Assembly: GCA_030272155.1 (NCBI GenBank)
Contig: CP126196.1
Location: forward strand, 620,001 to 684,000
Length of the DNA stretch: 64,000 nucleotides
Source: Tetradesmus obliquus
Lineage: Eukaryota; Chlorophyta; Chlorophyceae; Sphaeropleales; Scenedesmaceae
Direction of reading: 5' to 3'
Shown here: positions 1 to 11,546 of the stretch, piece after piece
How positions within the stretch are numbered: position 1 is the stretch's first letter
Layout of the letters: each line of letters begins with the position of its first letter
Notes under the pieces: model-generated
What the model was told of the DNA's origin: nothing
Database searches by the model: none
What the model saw: the letters and a program-made list of their open reading frames with translations, nothing else
Made by a program: the position numbers and the translations under genes

Positions 1-38
1 GCTCTGACTCAGCAGGGGAGGGGGCGGCAGCGCGGCCG

Positions 39-82
<44 letters not shown>

Positions 83-230
83 ACGGCCTGACAAAGCAGC
101 AGCAGCAGCAGCGCCGCTTGATAGGGCTGTGCATCAGCAGCAGCAGCAGCCTGTGGTGCCACCAGCTCCGCCAGAGCAGCAGCAGAGGCAGGCACCTTTG
201 ATTGGCACGCAACAGCAGCAGCAGCAGGAG

Positions 231-268
<38 letters not shown>

Positions 269-868
269 ACACCAGTCGGTACCTCCAAACTTCATGCAGC
301 AGCAGCAGCAGCTTGTACCTCCAAACCCAATGCAGCAGCAGCAGCAGCAGGGCTCTGCTGCCTTTCAGCAGCCCACTGGGGGCACCCTGCCAGGCAAGCC
401 ATGGTCACGCAACGCTGCAGCCACTGCTACTGCTGCTGCGGGCGCTGCTGGCGGGCGGCGTGCCTTCCATGTTGCTGCTGCTGCTGCTGCTGCTGCCGCA
501 GCCGCCACTGGTGCGGCCGGCAGTGCAACAGGCAGCAGGCCGGCTCAGAGCAGGAAAGGCAACAAGTGGGATGTCGTTGATCCTGGGCAGCAGCAAGCAG
601 CAGCAGCAGCAGGAGGCGTGCCTCCACCACTGCCAGTTCCTGGTGCTGCTGCTGCTGTCAGCAGTACTCAGCTGCATTCAGTGCCCCAACAACAGCAGCA
701 GCAGCAGCAGCAGCAGCCAGTCACTGACAGGGCAGTTGCAGCGCTGCAGCGCGCACAGCAGGCAGCGCAGGGCGTGGCGTTGCAGCCGCCCATGGCAGCA
801 CTGTCTGCTGAGGAAGCTGCACAGCTGCCGTGGCATTCGCATCCACTCTCGGCACTGCAGCAGCAGCC

Positions 869-911
<43 letters not shown>

Positions 912-1166
912 GGGGCGCAGGGTTGGCAGGCATACCCACAGCACATGCAGCAGCAGCAGCAGTCGCAGCAGCAGCAGCAGCAGCCGCAGCAGGTGCAGCA
1001 GCAGCAGCTGCAGCAGCAGCTGGCTCAGCTGCAGGTGTCTTCTGCGGGCGCTGCACAAGCACCTCAGCAGCAGCAGCAGCCGCTGTTGCCGGCGCAGAAG
1101 TGGGGGATCCCTCCGCCTGTGCCTCCAGTGCCCCCTCCAATGCCGCCCCCAGCTGTCATGTTCTAC

Positions 1167-1202
<36 letters not shown>

Positions 1203-1940
1203 GCTGCACCTCCATCTCAGATGACGTACAGTACAGTTGTTGCCCGGGGACCGCCGCAAGGCCCCGTGGCGAGCCAGGGTATGGCTATGGCAGCAGCACT
1301 GTCAGAGCCACGATCTGGCGGCAGCACCCCTACTGCTGCTGCTGCTGAAGCTGCTGCGGCGGCTGTAGCACAGCAAGGGTCTGTGGTGCCAGCGGCAGCC
1401 ACGTTTGACATGCGGTCTTTTGGTGTACAGGCAGCGCAGCACCCGCAGCAGGCGGGTGGTGTGGTGCCTATGCAGATGCCTGGGCAGCAGCAGCAGCAGC
1501 AGCAGATGCCACTACAAGGCAATCCTCAAGGCGGGTGGACGCCCCCAAAACCTGCAGCCGCAGCGGCGGCAGCAGCAGCAGCAGCAAAGCAGGCCGCTGC
1601 AGGGCTCTCTGCACCTGCTGCTGCTTCGAAGCCCGCATTTGGCAGCAGGGGCTTCTCAAGGCTGTCAGCCTTGGCCCCATGGCTAACACCTGCTGCTGCA
1701 GGGGCTGGTGGCGCAACAGCAGCAGCAGCAGGAGCAGCAACAGCAGCAGGGTCTGGTGTCCGGTTTGGTGCGGCTGGTCGTGGAGTTGGGTCAGCACAGC
1801 AGGGGAAGTTGCCTGGCCAGGGATCAGCAGGGATGTTTGGCATGCTGCAGCAGCTGCAGCAGGAGCAGCAGCAGCAGGGTGGCGGTGGTGCAGAAGCATT
1901 GGATGATGATGTGGAAGGACACCAGCTGAGCATCAGGTGA
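1..1940 (+). CDS. C-terminal part of a poly-Gln/poly-Ala protein, 5' truncated
   Basis: The frame is open from base 3 without any stop until TGA at 1938-1940, so the window edge cuts this exon and the true start lies upstream. About 645 residues are visible. They are built from runs of Gln (CAG), Ala (GCA/GCT) and Pro, with islands of ordinary sequence such as KWDVVDPG, KWGIPPPVPPVPP, TYSTVVARG and FDMRSFGVQ. The last residues are acidic then basic (DDDVEGHQLSIR). I recognise no catalytic domain. Such low-complexity Gln/Pro tails are common in algal RNA-binding, transcription or scaffold proteins, but nothing here decides between them. The same CAG runs give long Ser, Ala, Leu and Cys frames on both strands; those are shadows. 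Confidence is high that this frame is the coding one (it is longest and ends in non-repetitive sequence) and low for any function. Confidence 0.7.
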
Positions 1941-2484
1941 ACACCTGATGCTGAGCAGCAGCAGCTTGGCAGTGGCTGGCAAGTATTATGTGGCATGGCA
2001 CCATTGTTTGCTTACGCTGCACATCAGCACGGACAGCTGGCTGTCTGCTGTGCAGGAACGTGTCATGTTTGCTCGTTTAGATGTGGAATTCGGTACGGAA
2101 GTTGATGATGTTGAGTGGAAGTAGTATGGAACGGCCGGCCATGCGGCACCGTTCCATGCCGGGAACCATCGCAACTACAGCATTTGCAGGGCGCTGTTTT
2201 CGCTGTCAGCATATATAAGTCCTGTTTATTATAGTCTTGGTTCTTTTAGGGCGCCATCTGGTCTCTAAGGCAAGGCTTTGTCAGGTGCCGGACGAAAACG
2301 GCAACAACCTGGACACACATTTGCGGCAACTGTGCATCACTACTGTGCTACCGCGAACTGTAACAGTTGTGCAACCACTCGATTGATCAGTGCTGCTGAA
2401 GAGACATCGTCCTTGTATTGGTGTATTGCTCGCGCATCGGGCGATCTTGTTGAAAGAGCACGCCAGCAACGACCAACCTCAACA
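1941..2484. other. Intergenic region between the poly-Gln gene and the sulfatase
   Basis: This stretch holds the 3' UTR of the upstream gene and the 5' flank of the sulfatase. It is free of CAG runs and lower in GC than the flanks. I see no convincing coding sequence; the open frame running into the sulfatase from 2278 lacks any family signature before the signal peptide. Confidence 0.5.
2211..2219 (+). promoter_or_regulatory. TATA-like box upstream of the sulfatase
   Basis: The sequence ATATATAAG lies about 270 bases before the sulfatase ATG, in the only T/A-rich patch of the intergenic region. It matches a TATA box. A 5' UTR of roughly 240 bases would follow. No transcript evidence is available, so this is a motif match only. 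Confidence 0.35.
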
Positions 2485-4316
2485 ATGATAAAACAAAAGC
2501 GTAGTTCTTGGATACTATTAGTGTTATGTTTCGCAGGAACTTCAGCACTTGCCCAGCAGCAGTTACAGAAGACAGCCCCGCCCAAGCCAGCACCTGCAGC
2601 GCCAACGAAACCAGCTGCTGGCTCCAGCGGATCGCGAGTTCTACCATCATATGCTTCTACTAAGTTTGCTGAGGGATGCAGCGCGCCAAGTGAGTGGTCA
2701 GCTGGCAGCAGCACACAACAGCAGCAGCAGCAGGCCAGTGGCAGTACAAACCACTGTAACTGTTTTCCCCAGCGACCCAGCACAGCTCCAGTCAGCTCCA
2801 GCTCCCCAGCTGTGGGCCTGCAATGCACACATGGTGTTTGATCACCATAACATGGAGTTGAGGTTCGCTGAGGTGTGTCAGGATTGCTGCAAGCATATCA
2901 CAGCATCAAGGCCTTCAACAGCTACTGACCAGTCCCCACAACAATAAAACCCTACACTCCTAGCGTCCCTCCTCCATCACCTCTTACTCATTTTTGATAC
3001 CTCTCGCAGAGCTGCAGTCGTGGCCAGTTGCGGCGGCTCCTGCCGTGCCAGCCATGCCAGCAGGGCAGCGCCCCAACTTCATTGTAATCCTGGTGGATGA
3101 CTTGGGCTATGATGACATAGGATTACACCACCCCAGGGGCCCAGACGGCCGCAGCTCCATTGGTGCCCAAACACCAAACATCGACCGCCTGATCAAGCGA
3201 GGCAGGAGCTTCAGCAACTTTTATTCGACGCCTCTGTGTGCCATGTCACGTGCTGAGCTGCTGACTGGGCGCGACTTTGTGAGGTGCGCAGCAGCGGATG
3301 CTGTGGTATGTAATGTAAAGATAGAGCAGAAGGGGCTAAAGCAGCAATGTAGGCAGGTGGCCGCTGTGTGCCATGTCACGTGCTGAGCTGCTGACTGGGC
3401 GCGACTTTGTGAGGTGCGCAGCAGCGGATGCTGTGGTATGTAATGTAAAGATAGAGCAGCAGGGGCTGAAGCAGCAATGTAGGCAGGTGGCCGCTGTGCG
3501 CCATGTCTAGAGCTGAGCTGCTGACTGGACGGGACTTTGTGAGGTGCGCAGCAGCGGGTGCTGTGGTGTGTGATGTGATATGGAGAAGCAGGGGCTGGAA
3601 ACACGGCATTTCTTTAGCAGCAACAACCATGCTGCTGATGTGCTGCCGCAGCTTTGAAGGCAGTGCGGTTCTAAATGGACACACTTGTTGGCAGAGACTT
3701 TGTGTGCTGGAAGCGCTTGCCCCAGCCGCAAGCCTCTGCAGAAGACACTGGGCAGCGCAGCCATGTGTTACTGTCTGCTGAAGGTTATATCACGTGCTGC
3801 TGCTGCAGGACTGGCACCGTGTACAACACGCTGGGCTATGACTCCTTCTCACTGGGGGAGGCCACAGCAGGCGACGTCATGCAGCAGGCTGGCTACACCA
3901 CCAGCCACTTCGGCAAATGGTGAGGTTGCGGAAGGCATGGGCAGCAGCAGCAGCAGGCTGATACTGCAGCAGCGCTGGCGGTGGCTGAGCAGATTGCGGC
4001 TGGTGACAGCTGCTACGGAGTGCGGCAGCGGCAGCGGCAGCAGCAGCAGCCTTGCAGGAGTGTCCATAGCTGTGCTGAATGGCGGCATAGCTCTGCTACA
4101 CAAGCTGGCACTCGAATTTGATCATTTCAGGCAGCAGCCATTCTAGCTCTGCCTCAGTGCTGACTCTGCTCACACGGGTTGTACGCCGTTCTGGTTCAGC
4201 CTGCGGCATGCACTCAGCAGCTGAGACATCAGCACCAGCTGCAGTGATCATGCTATGTCAGCACCCTGCTACAAGCTGCGCAGCAGGAGGTGATCCCTGA
4301 ACTTGCTAATGCTAAC

Positions 4317-4369
<53 letters not shown>

Positions 4370-7300
4370 AGGCACAACGGTCGCGCGCTGGGCTACGAGC
4401 CGTGGAGCCGAGGCTTCAACGAAAGCTGGCTGCCCTCCGACTACATCCACTTGGACAACCTCATGCGGTGCGCGGCAAGTGCTACGTTGTGTGACAGGTT
4501 TCGTTACATAACACAGTGTATGTTGGCACTGAAAAAGGTTTTGTTGCGCTTTGCCAGGGCAGCAGCAGGCAGCTGATCCCTTTGGGCCACATTTACACAT
4601 GGCCACCAGTCCAAAGTTTATGTCTGGCAGCTTGCTTTGACATGCGGCGCGGTTGCTGCCACATCGGCATTGCGCGCGGATGGTATGTTTCGGGTTCATG
4701 CGGCGCATACAAGCCCACCGAGGGGCTCATGGAGCAGGTGCTGATGAATGCCTTATCCAGTCCGCTTTCCCTCAATATGTTATTCAACATGTCACATGTG
4801 TTTGTAACATGTTACTTGTGTTGCAGGCACAACGGCGCGTACAAGCCCACCGAGGAGCTTATGGAGCAGGTGCTGATGACTGCCTTGTCCAGTCCAGCTT
4901 TCTCTCAATGTGTTATTCAACATGTCACATGTGTTTGTAACATGTTACTTGTGTTGCAGGCGCAACGGCGCATACAAGCCCACTGAGGGCCTGATGGAGC
5001 AGGTGCTGATGGACAAATTGTCTAGTCCCTTTTCTTAAACTGTTATATGACGTGTTACTTTCTGTTGCAGGCATAACGGCGCGTACAAGCCCACCGAGGG
5101 GCTGATGGAGCAGGTGCTAATGGACAAGCTTCTGGGCTTTCTGAAAAAGCGCCAGGCTGATGGGCAGCCCTTCTTTACTTACTACGCACCCTTCTCCATC
5201 CACAAGAGGTGCGGCAGACATGCAGCACTGTGTGATAGTTGTCATGCGTGCATTTTTGGATATAACTCTGGGTCGCATGCACATGACCACAAGATCACCA
5301 GATCCACAAGAGATGCTGGAATGTGCATGTGCAAGGAAGGGCTGGGGTTTGGGGTCTGAGGCAGCTGTTGTACATCATCTGCCTGATTCAACCCTAGTTG
5401 GCACCTTCCAGTTCCACTAAAAAAACAGGCGCAGCTGACACACAAGCTCTTGATGTTGCACGTTCAAGTAACGCCTGCAAGCGCATCACTACGTCTGTCC
5501 ATCATCATGCGTCCTGCTTCGTTGTCACACCATGTGGTGTCGCCTGCTTCTCTTGTGCTTCGTTGTCACACCATGTGGTGTCGCCTGCCTCTCTTGTGCA
5601 GCCCTCGTGAGGAGATGCTTCGTTGTCACACCATGTGGTGTCGCCTGCCTCTCTTGTGCAGCCCCCGTGAGGAGATGCTTCGTTGTCACACCATGTGGTG
5701 TCGCCTGCCTCTCTTGTGCAGCCCCCGTGAGGAGATGCTTAGTTGTCACCATGTGGTGTCGCCTGCCTCTCTTGTGCAGCCCCCGTGAGGAGATGCCCAA
5801 GGAGGGCACCCCCCTGGACCTGTACTTTGCTCCTGAGCCGTACCTGTCACAGGTCATGGACCTGGAGCCGCGGCCTGACCCACACACGGCACGGGTGAGG
5901 GCCGGATGGTGTTGAGTTGGTGGTTGTTGGTTTGGATGAAGGGAGTGGCCGCGTGATGCCTTGCTGCTGAGTGAGTGACATGGCACAGCATTTGCTTGGC
6001 CAGCAACTTCTGCACGACTTCCACACAAAGGGGTCTCAACTTGCTGCTGCTGCTGCTGCTGCTGCAGTTGTGGGCCATGCTCAAGTATTGGGATGAGGTG
6101 CTGGGCAGGTGAGGCCACAGCACAGCCTGGTTCAGTCAGGCCTGTACACAATACACTGTCATTGAGCGTGCAAAGTGCACCTGGTGCCTGGCATGTATCC
6201 GTTTCTTCCATCTCAGAATGTCAGCCACCAACAACCTGTCGAGGTTCCGCTGCAACTCGCATCAGGTTTTTTACACTCACAGCGTTCTGCTTGACTGTTG
6301 AAGTTGCAAAGAATTGGAGCTTTTCTGTTCTATCGCCTAAATGTTTACGTGTATTGTTGCGCTGCATGCCACCCAACCTTCCATGCAACATTAATCTGAT
6401 TTGGCTTGAACTAGACCCTGAGCATCTGGCTGCTGCATCATTTGTGCCTTCAGGCTGCTGGAATTTGTTGAGAGCAGCCCGCTGGCCAAGAACACCTACA
6501 TCATGATGGCAGGTGACAACGGCCCGGGCCTGCCTCGCAGCGTGTTTGATGACAACTTTAACAAGCTGGTGAGAAGGGCAGAAGCAGCAGCTTGTTGTTC
6601 CAAAGCATCGGCTACAAGGCAGCGGTTGACGGTTGCATTTTCGCAGCTGCTCAGCAGCACACCATGTATCCATCTGGTGCTGTGTCATTGTCACAATGTC
6701 ATTGTCCGCCTGGCCGACACCGTCTTGACATTGCACAGCTACGGCTCCACTTAGACGGCATGAGTGTCAACAAACATCGAAGCAACGAATTGGTTTGTCA
6801 CGCCATCAGATCTGTAAATCTTGGTGTTGCTGCATGCCTTGTGTACTCTCTTGCCGCCTGCTGCAGCGCCGCATGCCCAGCGGCATGCCGGGCCACAAGG
6901 ACCACTGAAACATGTGCTATGACTTCCCCTGCAACTAGCACTGCAATCAGACTCCAAAACAAAGTGTTTGCTCGCCTTGTGTCATCTTTGTTGCCTGCAG
7001 CGCCGCATGCCCAGCGGCATGTTAGGCCACAAGGGCTACTGGGACCCCGCCATCAAGGCAGCAGGCACAGAGGGAGGCCTGCGCAACCACCTCGCAGTAG
7101 CAGGCCCTGGAGTGCCATCTGGATCCAGAGATGACACCCTGCTGTCCCTTGCAGATGTGCTGCCCACTGTCGCTGACCTGGCTCGCGCCAAAGACACGCA
7201 TCACATGCCGTGGTCCGGCAGCAGCTTTGCGAATCTGTTGAAGCCTGGGGCGCAACCGTCCAAGCAGCAGCAGGAGCGGTTCTTCTTCACGATGACGGCG

Positions 7301-8006
7301 AGCGGAGACGCCAAGGCGTGCCCGCACGCTGCCACGCTGATGCGGGACACACTGCCGCAGCTGAGCCATGACAGGTAGGGTGTGAGTGCTTGACGGAATT
7401 CGACACGCTAAAGCTTGTCCAATCTGATTTGACCACATGGCCTACATGCATGTACAACGCAAGCGCATGCTGAGACGTATCACTCACACCACCAATTGCG
7501 TGACGATGATTCGTCAAAGTTGGTCAAACTAACGAGGTGTTAGGTTTACTGGTTTGCACTACGGTGTGTCTCTTGCCAAACATAACACGTGCTATTGGTC
7601 GCCTGCTGCGCCTGCAGGAAGGTGCTGAAGCCACAGCCTGACCTGCTGTACCAGGACAGGAATGGCACTGGCGTGTTCAAGAACTGCATCGTCGGCAGGT
7701 GCGCGAGTGACAGAGTCTGTGTGCAGTAAGCAGCTGCAAGGTAACCTTTTGATGGGCGCCTAGTGACAAACATGCGTCAGCTAGAGTCAGAGCTGTCAGC
7801 GGTTGCAGTCCACCAAGCTACTTGCTCATCACCATACTGGCGCGCTTCAGTTGGTGCCAAGTACGAAAGCACGCATCTGCCTGGTCAGTGCAAGTTGCTC
7901 TTGTTCAGTTGTGGTTTGTAGCACACACAGAAGCGCAGCAAAACAGGTGAAACTTAGCACATCAGCTTTGCAAACTCAACTCGACTCAACTCAAGCCACC
8001 TGCTGC

Positions 8007-8047
<41 letters not shown>

Positions 8048-10205
8048 ACAAACGCTGCGCCACCCTTTGCGCCACGCAGGTGGAAGGACTACAAGTGGTA
8101 CGGCGCCAACAACAAGGTCTTCAAGTGAGTGGCGGCTACAAACAAACAGCTAGTCAAACAAACATGATGGCAGCAAGCAGGCCACTGGCTGCCAGTCGGC
8201 AGCCGCACCGCCAACTCACACGCCTGTGCATGCCAGCGTATTACGGCTTGCTCGCGCAAGCTCTGCAGCTGGCTGTTGCAAACTGAGCAGCCTGATCAGT
8301 GATGCTGCAGCAGCAACGCCGCACAGCCCCAACGCTCCACACACTTACGCTTCGCGCTTCCAAACCCACACCAGCCAAAGCGCCCATCTATCTGCCCCCG
8401 GCAAACTGCGCTGCTGCTGCCCGCAGGTTCACCGGCGACTCGCGCGTGGAGCTGCCTTGCAATGCAGTCACCGGGCCTGAGCAGCAGCGTATTGCAGCAC
8501 TTTTTGACAGCAAGGCGCAGCTCTGGTGGGGCTCCGTGGTGGCAGAGCCTCATTCCTTCACCAAGCTTGTGTTCCAGCTGGGCCTGAATGGCGAGGCCGC
8601 AAGCAATGTTGAGACGGCGGGAGCCATCCAGCTCACGCGCGGTAATGTGCACATCAAGGGCAGTGCCGTGAACTTCACAGACACAGGGGACAAGGCCTGC
8701 ATGCAGCTGCAGGTGAGGCGATGATGTTATCATGCACCATAGTTGTCATTGGCAGGTGCAAGGCAGAGGATTGAGGTCTCCCTGGTGCCCCTGCCGCCTC
8801 GCCAATGCAGGCTTGAGGCATGACCTATGCGACGTCAGCTTGGCACATGTACCACTGTTGAGCATGTTCATCTGCATGCATGCTCAGATCAGGCTGCGCT
8901 CCTGTGACAACCGATTGGTGTTCAAGTTTCACCAGGCAGCCTCGCCAAATTTCTCGATGCTGTTACATACGCTGTTGCTGTGTTGCACATGCTAACCTCG
9001 CAGGTTGACACACCAGGGCGCTACGACGTGGCCGCAATGTACTACTCGCGCACCGATGCATTCGGCAAGGGTGACGGGCAGCAGCTCAACTTCACGTTCA
9101 AGGTCTCCGTGGGCACCTTCCAGCAGATCAAGGCGGACTCTGTGCCATCAGTCAAGGCAGTACTGCCGCAGACGGTGAGCCTGGCTGGCGCCTGCTTGAA
9201 GCGTGTTGATTACCGGGGCCAGCAGCAGCTCAGCAGCTATGCTAAATATCAGCAGGCTATGAACTTGATGCATGAGCAGCTCCCAGCTGCATGCTGGTTT
9301 GGTGCTGTTGTACGGCTGTTGTACGTACACTGCAACACAAACATCTTCAAATTAATATCATTTCTTTGTTGGTGCTGCAGCCGGGCATGACCACCAAGTC
9401 CATGGGCACCCTGGAGCTTGCCAAGTCACCTCCCAACAGCATCACTGAAGTCTGTGCGCAGCTGGTAGCCATGCACAACGCCAGCAAGCCACTGGCGCCC
9501 CGCAACGGCCAGCCAGCGCCCCAAAAGTGGTTCTTCCACTTGTTCAACCTGCGCTTTGTACTGCTGGATGGCCAGGGCAAGGCTGCTGCTGTTGCTGGTA
9601 GCCCTGCTGCAGCTGCTGCAGCTGCTCTGCCAGCACCTGGCAGTGCTGCTGGCAAGACAAACAGCACTGCAGCAGCTGCTGGCGGGAAAGCAGCGGACAC
9701 CGCAGCTGCTGGCGCTGCTGCTGGCAAAGCAGCAAACAGCACAGCTGCAGTGGACGTTGCGTCTGTTGCGATCCCACCTTCAGGCTCACCGCCAGAGGGC
9801 ATGCCTGCTGATGTGCCCATGCAAGTTCAGACGGAGCCGGCAAAATACCAGAACTTCCAGCCCACAGCAAATATGCTCGAGCTGGAGCGGCAGCTGCGTG
9901 CTGCTGCTTCCACAGCCGGCGGTGTGTCAGTAGCAACACACGGCCAGCCAGAGCTGCACCTCCCCGCAGATGCTGCTGCTGCTACAGCCACATCCGCTGC
10001 TTCCGGCATGCGCATGGGCAGCAGCAGCAGTGGTGTAAGTGGTGCTGCTGCTGCTGCTGTGCCGGCTAGCCCTGAGCAGGTGTGGCGGCGGCTGCAGCGG
10101 CAGCACCAGTGGCCTGATGGGCAGCTGGTGTTCCAGAGCATGTACCGGCCGTGTGTGATTGACGAGGCCAATGAGATGTGCGTGGAGGACTGCGGGCTGA
10201 TGTGA
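2485..10205 (+). CDS. Secreted sulfatase (arylsulfatase family), 14 exons, 958 aa
   Basis: Exons: 2485-2689, 3010-3283, 3809-3919, 4372-4467, 5071-5208, 5780-5894, 6068-6108, 6454-6568, 7001-7374, 7618-7698, 8080-8124, 8427-8712, 9004-9174, 9381-10205; all phases agree. The chosen ATG gives a signal peptide (MIKQKRSSWILLVLCFAGTSALA). Sulfatase marks follow in order: RPNFIVILVDDLGYDDIG with metal-binding aspartates, TPNIDRL, the modification site PLCAMSRAELLTGR, LGYDSFSLGEAT, HFGKWHNGR, PFFTYYAPFSIHK, TYIMMAGDNGPG and GHKGYWDP. These enzymes hydrolyse sulfate esters after a Cys is converted to formylglycine; here Met replaces the usual Pro/Ala of CxPxR. After about residue 530 comes a long extra C-terminal region with an Ala-rich stretch. 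In algae such enzymes often scavenge sulfate outside the cell. Introns carry several exon-edge duplications. Confidence 0.93.
3237..3601 (+). repeat. Triplicated end of sulfatase exon 2 plus intron start, 130-bp period
   Basis: Three copies begin at 3237, 3367 and 3497. Each holds the last ~45 bases of exon 2 (encoding CAMSRAELLTGRDFV), the donor AG|GTGCGC and ~80 bases of intron. Copy 2 is nearly identical to copy 1. Copy 3 changes five codons of the exon part (Cys, Ser, Arg, Gly, Arg), all synonymously. A fourth degenerate remnant (LVGRDFV) lies near 3685-3710. Confidence 0.93.
4318..4369 (+). repeat. (CTG)17 tract forming the 3' end of a sulfatase intron
   Basis: Seventeen CTG units run directly into the acceptor CAG|G at 4372. 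The trinucleotide run takes the place of a polypyrimidine tract. Confidence 0.9.
4701..5118 (+). repeat. Four tandem copies of the start of sulfatase exon 5 with its acceptor
   Basis: Exon-like starts lie near 4701 (no acceptor), at 4827, at 4960 and at 5071. Only the last continues into full sulfatase sequence. Each copy encodes (H/R)NGAYKPTE(G/E)LMEQVLM, then the copies turn into repeated intron sequence ending in TTGTGTTGCAG. In copy 3, six of seven changed codons are synonymous. Confidence 0.9.
5521..5796 (+). repeat. Tandem acceptor repeat before sulfatase exon 6, 60-bp period
   Basis: Units begin at 5521 (short, 41 bp), 5562, 5622, 5682 and 5742 (58 bp). Each full unit holds GTTGTCACACCATGTGGTG, a pyrimidine-rich tract, an acceptor CTTGTGCAG and the first 16 bases of exon 6 (encoding SPREEM). 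Four equivalent acceptors result, at 5601, 5661, 5721 and 5779. The 2-base deletion in the last unit means only the final acceptor gives the reading frame that continues as PKEGTPLDL. Confidence 0.92.
6867..6900 (+). repeat. Upstream copy of the start of sulfatase exon 9
   Basis: The copy repeats CTGCTGCAG followed by the first 11 codons of exon 9 (RRMPSGMPGHK against the real RRMPSGMLGHK at 7001), then hits a stop three codons later. The true acceptor is the downstream one, whose exon continues GYWDPAIK. Confidence 0.85.
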
Positions 10206-11515
10206 GATGGTTGAAAGGGGCGGCCACAACCGGTGTAGGTGTTGTGCCCTTTCATTTGTGCTGTTGCAAGGAAGGAGGCTTGCAGGCCACCCTGTCAAGC
10301 ATGGTGTAGGTTTGGGTGCGGATCCCTCGTGTCATCCATGATAAGGATCATGAAGTCGCGCAGCATGCAGACACACATGTTGGTTGTGTGAATGATTTTT
10401 CAATGCAAGGCTGTATTGATAGTGGCAGGTGAGAGGCGCGCCACCCTGGGCCCGGGCCTTGGCCCGATGATGGTTAGGCACACTGCAATGTGTACACTAT
10501 TTTGGAGGCCAGCTGCGATGCTGGCTGCGAAATCCTTGCTGCTTGTTACACGCCGCACCAGGCACGGCTGCGGCTTGCCTGCCCCTGATACTGATGTTTG
10601 TTATCAGCTTGTTCTGCGCATGTGATCGGCAGCGCTGAGCCAGCAAGCCTTTGACACAGCATATTCCATGGTGTGACCCCAACACGTTCTTTGTCTGCGT
10701 AGGCGCATGGAGGGCCATGCAGGTTATAGTTGAGACTGTGCAACAGTTCAAGTGTTGACTGCCGCTGCAACAACGGCTACTGATGCGGCTGATGCCTGCT
10801 GCATAGTTGGGTTGTTGGTGACGGCACAGCGCTCAACTGTGGTGGGCTGGTACAGTGCGGTGCGTGTGTGTGATTGGCTTGAGCTTGCATCCCATGCTGT
10901 AGACACACAGCCAGTGTGCGTGAACTACATTTGCTCAATGGTGGGTTGTCAGGTGCAACGTGACATTGTTTTGTGCGTGTTGTGCTCAGTAAGCACCATG
11001 AGTGAGTGACTGTACGAGGCAGGTATGGGCTCTGCACACTTCCAGGATTGGGTGCTTGGCAGGCTGCTGATTCCTGGCTTGGCTGCAGCATTGCGCTTTG
11101 CAAGATGGCAGCAAAGGCAGCCGCTGCAGCAGCTGATTCGGCTTCAGCGCCGCAGAAGGCCCCACTATGCATTAAGTGGCAGGTTTGGGCCATGGCCTGT
11201 GTGCGTATGTGTGTAAAAATGTTTCGTGTACAATCAGGCCTGCAGACGCTGTCTCGCCTACTTTCCCCTGGCAACATGTCACCCGTATGTTTCCATCTGC
11301 AACAACTAAGAGCTGGTGAACATCATTAGGGCATGCACGCTGCACTGTGCATGCCGCCACAGGCGACACGAGGCCGTACCATGGTGCATCTCAGCGAGGA
11401 TCATGCTCAGCAGCAGCATTACGTCACCAGTCAAGCCAACACGATGAACGCCATTGGCCCTGCATGGCAGCAACCTGCTGGTGGGCTGGGACAGGATCCC
11501 AGCAGCACTGCAGCA

Positions 11516-11546
<31 letters not shown>

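Noticed and set aside
9-272. Minus-strand poly-Leu/Ser/Cys frames across 1-1900
   Set aside because: They are other-frame readings of CAG/GCA runs in the plus-strand poly-Gln gene, with no non-repetitive core.
5521-5796. CRISPR-like array
   Set aside because: The units are tandem and include coding sequence and a splice acceptor, with no unique spacers; the genome is eukaryotic.
10777-11277. Minus-strand 166-residue frame
   Set aside because: Composition is that of shadow frames, with no conserved motif or splice partners.
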